Source of the DNA: Halieaceae bacterium
GTDB taxonomy: Bacteria > Pseudomonadota > Gammaproteobacteria > Pseudomonadales > Halieaceae
Reading direction: 5' to 3'
Assembly: GCA_902547755.1 (NCBI GenBank)
Contig: CACCPA010000004.1
Location: 62,001 to 126,000, forward strand
Length of the DNA stretch: 64,000 nucleotides
The notes under the pieces were generated by a model. It saw nothing but the letters and a program-made list of their open reading frames with translations. It did not search any database and was not told where the DNA came from. Both the position numbers and the translations under genes were made by a program. Shown here piece by piece: positions 59,354 through 64,000 of this stretch. Each line of letters begins with the position of its first letter. Position 1 is the stretch's first letter.

Positions 59354-61414
59354 ATGAGCTTAAGAGCTTTCGCTTTTGTCATCAGCGTATTCACTTTTGG
59401 CATTGCCCATGCCGATGACCACGCATCTGAGTTTCTTGCCGTCGGCGACTGGCTGGAAGCCGAGCGAGTCAGCGACGCGCGCATCTCGCCGGACGGCCGA
59501 GAGATCGTTTACACGCGCCGATACATCGACAAGATTAATGATCGCTTCGAGTCGTCGTTATGGATCATGGACAGCGACGGCGAGCGTGAACGATTCTTGA
59601 TGAAGGGTTCGAATCCGCGCTGGTCGCCAGATGGTACGCGACTGCTCTTCACGGGTCCGGATAAGAACGGCAAGCCCCAGATATTCGTTCGATGGATGGA
59701 TGATGAGGGTGCGATCTCCCAGGTAACGAACGTCACTGTGACGCCGGCGTCGCCGACCTGGTCACCCGACGGCGAACATATCGCATTCGTCGCTATTGTT
59801 CCGGCGAAGAACAAGTGGAATGTCTCCATTCCCTCGCCACCCGAAGGCGCGAAGTGGACCAAGGGACCTCGCATCCTTGATCGTATTCACTACCGTCAGG
59901 ATCGCGTTGGTTTCCGCGATCCGGGGTATTCCCACCTGTTCGTTGTGCCGGCCAGTTCCGGCACGGCCCGTCAGCTGACTTCAGGCGAATGGCACGTTGG
60001 TGCACAGTTCGACGGACTGTTCTCGGGGGCGGGCTTAAGCTGGACGCCAGATAGCAAGCGAATCCTGTTTGACGGCCTCGATGATCCGAACAATGATCTG
60101 ATGTATCGGCGGTCCCATATCTACGCCATCGATGTCGCTACGGGCGGACGGGAGATGTTGACTGACAGCATCGGCTACTGGACCGATCCAGTCTTGTCGC
60201 CTGATGGCAGACGCGTCGTCTATTCCGGTTACCCGGAAGCGAAAGAAACCTATGAAATGCCGCATCTCTTTGTCATGGACACCGATGGCAGCAACTCCAC
60301 CAACCTGACCGAAGACTTCGACCGGCCGGCTAACGGCGTGATCTGGGACGACAACAACCGACAGATCTATTTCACTGCCCAGGATCGCGGTTACGTCAAT
60401 GTCTTCAGAAGCGATCTCAACGGACGGGTCACTCCGGTAACCTCCGGACAGCAGGTTGCAACGCTGGTGTCGGCTGACAAGGCTCGCAATGTCGGTGTCG
60501 GCCTTATCAGCAGCTTCAGCGAGCCCGGCGACATTTACCGTTTTCCGCTGGCCCGGTCCGGAGAACAGACCCGGTTGACAGCGGTCAATGCCGATCTGCT
60601 GGAGGGCAAGACGCTCGGTGAGCAGGAAGAAATCTGGTTCGAGGCGGAAGACGGAAGCATGGCACATGGCTGGATTGTCAGGCCGCCGAATTTCGATCCT
60701 GAGATGAAATACCCGATGATTTTCGAGATTCATGGTGGCCCGTTTGCCATGTATCAGGGCCGCTTTAATCTGACCTATCAGATCTACGCGGCGAACGGAT
60801 TCGTCGTTCTCTACACCAACCCGCGCGGCAGCACGGGTTACGGCGAGGCGTTTTCACAGGCGATCAGCCGCGCGTATCCAAGCGTCGATCACCTCGACCT
60901 GATGGCGGGTGTCGACGCGGCACTTGAGACCGGTTATGTCGACGAAAAGCGCCTGTATGTCGGTGGCTGCAGCGGCGGTGGCGTGCTTTCCAGCTGGATG
61001 ATCGGCCATACCGATCGTTTCGCAGCGGCGGCTGTCCGTTGTCCGGTCGTCAACTGGCTGAGCATGATGGGTACCACCGATATTCCCTTCTTCACGCTGT
61101 CCTTCTTCCAGAAGCCCTTTTGGGAAGACCCGACCGACTGGTTGAAGCATTCATCGATCATGTACGTCGGCAATGTGACCACCCCGACACTGGTCATGAC
61201 GGGAGAGAAGGATCTGCGGACCCCGATGGCGCAGTCAGAGGAATACTATGCGGCCTTGAAGGTGCAGGGAGTCCCGGCGCAACTGATGCGCTTTAACGAG
61301 GAATATCACGGCACAAACTCAAAGCCGTCCAACGCAATGCGCACGATGGCCTACATGATGGCCTGGTACAACCAGTGGACCGAGGACGGCGAAGTCACTG
61401 ACTCGGAGGAATAA
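59354..61414 (+). CDS. Exported S9-family peptidase
   Basis: 686 residues with a signal peptide (1 to about 20, cleavage near AHA). Residues about 25-420 are beta-propeller blades (ISPDGREIVYTRR, WSPDGTRLLFTG, WSPDGEHIAFVA). The hydrolase domain has EIHGGPFAMY, nucleophile GGCSGGGVL, TGEKDLRTP (Asp) and EYHGTN (His). It belongs to the acylaminoacyl/dipeptidyl peptidase group. By hand count over 43 codons from 60722, 32 third positions are G or C, against 23 of 43 in the neighbouring receptor gene (from 57195), suggesting a different origin. It is a distant relative of the peptidase at 27276. Confidence 0.86.
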   Translation: MSLRAFAFVISVFTFGIAHADDHASEFLAVGDWLEAERVSDARISPDGREIVYTRRYIDKINDRFESSLWIMDSDGERERFLMKGSNPRWSPDGTRLLFTGPDKNGKPQIFVRWMDDEGAISQVTNVTVTPASPTWSPDGEHIAFVAIVPAKNKWNVSIPSPPEGAKWTKGPRILDRIHYRQDRVGFRDPGYSHLFVVPASSGTARQLTSGEWHVGAQFDGLFSGAGLSWTPDSKRILFDGLDDPNNDLMYRRSHIYAIDVATGGREMLTDSIGYWTDPVLSPDGRRVVYSGYPEAKETYEMPHLFVMDTDGSNSTNLTEDFDRPANGVIWDDNNRQIYFTAQDRGYVNVFRSDLNGRVTPVTSGQQVATLVSADKARNVGVGLISSFSEPGDIYRFPLARSGEQTRLTAVNADLLEGKTLGEQEEIWFEAEDGSMAHGWIVRPPNFDPEMKYPMIFEIHGGPFAMYQGRFNLTYQIYAANGFVVLYTNPRGSTGYGEAFSQAISRAYPSVDHLDLMAGVDAALETGYVDEKRLYVGGCSGGGVLSSWMIGHTDRFAAAAVRCPVVNWLSMMGTTDIPFFTLSFFQKPFWEDPTDWLKHSSIMYVGNVTTPTLVMTGEKDLRTPMAQSEEYYAALKVQGVPAQLMRFNEEYHGTNSKPSNAMRTMAYMMAWYNQWTEDGEVTDSEE

Positions 61415-61428
61415 GGATACTGCAGTAG

Positions 61429-61452
61429 CCCGGAGGACCCTCGTACTCCGGG
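61429..61452 (+). other. Hairpin after the S9 peptidase
   Basis: A perfect 7-bp inverted repeat (CCCGGAG / CTCCGGG) with a 10-nt loop lies 15 bp after the stop codon. There is no T-run, so it is a weak terminator at best or an mRNA-stabilising element. Confidence 0.4.
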
Positions 61453-61570
61453 TAGTTTCCCAATAAAGAGGGGGGAACGCCCCGAATGACATACCGATGA
61501 TGCGGCCGATAAACTCAACGTCATGCCCATCGGCTTCGTGAAGCGGCGCTCGAAAGCATCCTTTACTTTT

Positions 61571-62092
61571 TTAAACCCCATCTGCGCGCTGTGTTTGCGC
61601 GCCTACCTCAGCTGCAATGTCGTTTGGGACCAGCATCGTCAGTGCATAGTGGGCGATTTTCCACTCGCCATCGATGAGTTCGACCACACCTGTGCCTCGG
61701 CAATGGCCTAACTTTTCGTTGTGCAAAACTTCATCAAACCATCGGGTAGTGCCTTCACCTTCCCAGTTTCGCTCTTTGACCGAATACGTCCACCCATGAC
61801 CATCCTCAAATGCGGGTTCGGCGTAGACCTTGAACTGGTCTATGGTCCAGCGTTCCGATTTGTCCGTGCCTAAAAACACAGCATCAGGCGTGTAACGATC
61901 AAAGTAGGTTTGGAAATTACCCTCATGGGCATCTTGGTGAAGACCGTCAATCAGCGCGTCGATCGCAGCTCGCTGGTTATCAGCCAAGCTCATGGCTGGC
62001 AGCAGTGCGAGCGAGACCACAGTGGCTTTAAGCAAGTTAGTAGAGCCTAGTGCTGCACTGATTACCGATGAGAGGGAATGTCGTGAATTCAT
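61571..62092 (-). CDS. Exported SnoaL/DUF4440-like protein
   Basis: 173 residues with a long N-terminal region whose hydrophobic stretch (about 20-36) ends in SLADN, a probable signal peptide. The mature part is an NTF2-like cone: ALIDGLHQDAHEGNFQTYFDRYTPDAVFLGTD, ERWTIDQFKVYAEPAF, then VVELIDGEWKIAHYALTML. Such periplasmic members are common and mostly of unknown role. It lies beside an alpha/beta hydrolase gene on the same strand, with 33 bp between. Confidence 0.75.
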   Translation of the reverse strand: MNSRHSLSSVISAALGSTNLLKATVVSLALLPAMSLADNQRAAIDALIDGLHQDAHEGNFQTYFDRYTPDAVFLGTDKSERWTIDQFKVYAEPAFEDGHGWTYSVKERNWEGEGTTRWFDEVLHNEKLGHCRGTGVVELIDGEWKIAHYALTMLVPNDIAAEVGAQTQRADGV

Positions 62093-62125
62093 CTATGACC
62101 GCCTTGGTTTTCAGATCTACGTTGA

Positions 62126-63031
62126 TCACTGATCATAAGCCACAATGTGGTCTGTCATCAGCCCCACGATCTGATCGTGATAAGGCTCGGGTAGGTTGTG
62201 CCCCATACCATCGATCAAGACAAACTGAGCGCCAGCGATTTGCTCGGCTGTGTGCACTCCGTGTGCTGGTGGGATCAGAGGGTCCTCTGAGCCATGAAGC
62301 ACAAGGGTGGGCGCTGTGATTGTCTGTACCTCTTCAGTACGATCACCTGTTTTGAAGATGGCCATTAAATGGCGCTCCATTGATTCGGGGTGAAACCCTC
62401 GTGCACGCATGAGCTCTTCACGTGAGATCTCCGCGTCACCACCAGCCAAGTCCCTGAGATTATCCTCAGCTGCCGAAGAGGGCGGTGGAAGGTGAGGTGC
62501 AAAGGTGGTGGACATCACCGATGTCAGCGTTTTTATCCGGTTAGGAAAGTTTGCGGCAAGCACCTGCGCAATCATGCCGCCCATCGATACACCCATAACA
62601 TGCACTTGTCCGTGGCCCTCGGCGTCGAGCACGGCAATGCTATCGCTGGCCATGTCGTCGAGTGTATACGGGGCGCTAACCTTGAAGCCCAACTCATATT
62701 TGAGTATTTGCCACCAGACGGTGGGGGTGCCCCAGTCCGTAAAGAGATCAGAACCTCCCGTGTCACGATTATCGATGACAATGATCTCAAAGCCGCGGGA
62801 CTCCACATTCTGGATAAAGGCATCACCCCAGGCTGAACCTGCCCCGCCGAGGCCCATAACGAGCAATAGCTTAGGATTCATATCGCCTTCATTGAACACT
62901 CTGTACGAAATCGATGTCCCCCCCGCGTCTACTGTCCGGAGGGTGGCGGTATCAAGATAGTCTCGTGAGTAATCCGCGGCCGCCTTAGAGGCCGCGAAGA
63001 TCATTAAAAGACTGAATATCAGATGTTTCAT
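62126..63031 (-). CDS. Exported alpha/beta hydrolase
   Basis: 301 residues from ATG at 63031. The frame opens 45 codons earlier, but the later start gives a clean signal peptide (MKHLIFSLLMIFAASKAAAD). The catalytic elements are VMGLGGAG (oxyanion region), GVSMGGMIAQV (nucleophile), GSEDPLIPP (Asp) and GMGHNLPEPY (His). It is of the haloperoxidase/lipase-like group of small periplasmic hydrolases. An AAGG ribosome site precedes the start. Confidence 0.82.
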   Translation of the reverse strand: MKHLIFSLLMIFAASKAAADYSRDYLDTATLRTVDAGGTSISYRVFNEGDMNPKLLLVMGLGGAGSAWGDAFIQNVESRGFEIIVIDNRDTGGSDLFTDWGTPTVWWQILKYELGFKVSAPYTLDDMASDSIAVLDAEGHGQVHVMGVSMGGMIAQVLAANFPNRIKTLTSVMSTTFAPHLPPPSSAAEDNLRDLAGGDAEISREELMRARGFHPESMERHLMAIFKTGDRTEEVQTITAPTLVLHGSEDPLIPPAHGVHTAEQIAGAQFVLIDGMGHNLPEPYHDQIVGLMTDHIVAYDQ

Positions 63032-63222
63032 CGCATGTACCTTTGCCGAGTTGACGTCATCATAGTGCGCCTCCGGCCGAATGTGGGGTTGTGTGTGGAA
63101 ACTGTCTGCACATTTGGCCAACCACCTCGAGTGGAGTAGGTGTTGGGCGCTAAAACGGGTTGCCAATGTACCCAGTTTGAGTGACTTTATTCTGTCTGTT
63201 TAATGCTAAGAGCCCATAGCCC
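63032..63222. other. Intergenic region between divergent genes
   Basis: About 190 bp between the alpha/beta hydrolase and the ZntB-like gene hold no gene I can support; both promoters must be here but no clear elements are seen. Confidence 0.4.
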
Positions 63223-64000
63223 GTGAGTAGCCAGTGCCAGCCTACCGTTCACGAAGGTCTTATCCACGCACTCAAGTTAAACCACGATGGTTTGGCTTCC
63301 TTCATGGCCGCACCAGATGCAATAGAGGGCACTTGGCTTCACTTCGATGCGGGGCACCCTTCGGTCGCTGAGTGGCTGTCGGAAGATGGGGGATTGAATG
63401 CGATTGCGGTCGGAGCGCTTACCAGCGAGGAGACCCGCCCACGTGTTTTGCGACGAGGCGATAACGTCGTTGTTACGTTGCGAGGCGTTAACTGCCTCTC
63501 GGACAATGGCGCTGAGGACATGGTCTCTGTTCGAATTTCGACAAATGGAACGCGCATCATGAGCGCCCGATTACGGCAGCTGCCATCGACTGAGCGCCTC
63601 GTTGCACAGCTATCAGCTGGGGATGGACCGAGCTCAATACCTGAGCTCCTGGTGGACTGGATAGAAAATATTATCGATGACATGGCTGAGACCATGGTCA
63701 AGCTCGAAGACGATCTGACGCAGGCAGAATCTGGAGTCGACAGTGACGACCCGGTATTCACTCGCCAGGCGATTGTCGCGATTAGGAAACGAGCCTTAAC
63801 GCTTCGCCGCTATATGGCCCCTCAGCGAGAGGCGCTGACCCGGTTGAGCTCGGAAACGCCGAGGTGGCTCGATGAGTATTTCAGAGTCAGACTTCGGGAC
63901 ATCACCGACAGGCTCATTCGATACATAGAAGACCTCGATGAGATTCGTGACCGCGCGATGCTAGCGCAGGAAGAACTGGCTGCTCGCCTAGCTGATGAAA
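63223..64000 (+). CDS. ZntB-like CorA-family metal transporter, 5' part
   Basis: A GTG-started frame runs off the right edge after 259 codons. It reads GLIHALKLNHDGLASF, EGTWLHFDAGHPSVAEWL, TRPRVLRRGDNVVVTLRGVNCL, then a long helical region (MAETMVKLEDDLTQAE, RKRALTLRRYMAPQREAL, YFRVRLRDITDRLIRYIEDLDEIRDRA). This is the cytoplasmic funnel of the zinc transporter ZntB; the two membrane helices and the GxN motif lie outside the window. It exports or imports Zn(II) with a proton gradient. The exact start is uncertain, since no strong ribosome site is visible. Confidence 0.78.
   Translation, partial: MSSQCQPTVHEGLIHALKLNHDGLASFMAAPDAIEGTWLHFDAGHPSVAEWLSEDGGLNAIAVGALTSEETRPRVLRRGDNVVVTLRGVNCLSDNGAEDMVSVRISTNGTRIMSARLRQLPSTERLVAQLSAGDGPSSIPELLVDWIENIIDDMAETMVKLEDDLTQAESGVDSDDPVFTRQAIVAIRKRALTLRRYMAPQREALTRLSSETPRWLDEYFRVRLRDITDRLIRYIEDLDEIRDRAMLAQEELAARLADE

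Noticed and set aside
60035-60733. Long open frame on the reverse strand inside the S9 peptidase gene
   Set aside because: It lies wholly antisense to a well-supported gene, has no ribosome site or recognisable domain, and fits the high G+C codon use that keeps the opposite frame open.
63339-63761. Open frame antisense to the ZntB-like gene
   Set aside because: The forward strand gives clear transporter sequence across the same bases; the reverse product is low-complexity Ser/Arg-rich.

Overview
The window looks like chromosome from an aerobic, heterotrophic marine gammaproteobacterium, most likely of the Halieaceae (OM60/NOR5) type or a close relative. This rests on the gene mix: three TonB-dependent receptors, a Coq4-type ubiquinone biosynthesis protein, acyl-CoA dehydrogenases, family III CoA-transferases, several SDRs, Na+-coupled transporters, a Fur-box siderophore receptor and secreted glycosidases and peptidases. 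There is no rRNA, tRNA or ribosomal protein gene, so the placement is inference. I saw no prophage, insertion sequence, CRISPR array or replication origin.

Layout. 1-5.1 kb: tail of a TonB receptor, a DASS anion symporter, a secreted SGNH-like hydrolase, Coq4, a PhnZ-like HD protein and a PepSY protein. 5.1-7.0 kb: a reverse-strand metal operon (CsoR-type repressor, barrel-like protein, His-rich HMA protein, MerT-like protein) behind two G/C-tract operators. 7.1-12.2 kb: cysK, a paired acyl-CoA dehydrogenase operon with a TetR-type palindrome, an NTF2-like gene broken by a stop codon, and a metallo-beta-lactamase-fold hydrolase. 12.3-14.9 kb: a large lipoprotein with two FAS1 domains and an exact 498-bp triplication. 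15.2-16.8 kb: a class IV aminotransferase coupled to a sulfotransferase.

16.9-27.2 kb reads as a small-glycoside uptake and breakdown locus: sodium symporter, Gfo/Idh/MocA oxidoreductase and HxE dioxygenase in one operon, a divergent paralogous symporter, a GH36 alpha-galactosidase, an exported ADP-ribosylglycohydrolase-family protein and an exported MBL hydrolase. 27.2-33.5 kb: S9 peptidase lipoprotein, a GST-like pseudogene, HMG-CoA lyase, CoA-transferase and SDR. 33.8-42 kb: a large TonB receptor, exported amidohydrolase, stand-alone formyltransferase, APC permease and MFS transporter. 42-49 kb: an N-acyl-homoserine-lactone-acylase-like gene broken by an amber codon, then a five-gene catabolic operon (GST, CoA-transferase, SDR, TauD dioxygenase, hydratase).

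49-64 kb: a LysR-like remnant, acyltransferase, SDR, esterase, serine hydrolase, MAPEG protein, a GH17 beta-1,3-glucanase lipoprotein, a ferric-reductase-like membrane protein, a Fur-box siderophore receptor, a second S9 peptidase with G/C-richer codon use than its neighbour, small exported proteins, an alpha/beta hydrolase and the 5' part of a ZntB-like transporter.

The most unusual points are three otherwise well-kept genes interrupted by in-frame stops, the unusual metal operon, the exactly periodic tripled domain, and the glycoside locus with its exported ADP-ribosylglycohydrolase-like protein.
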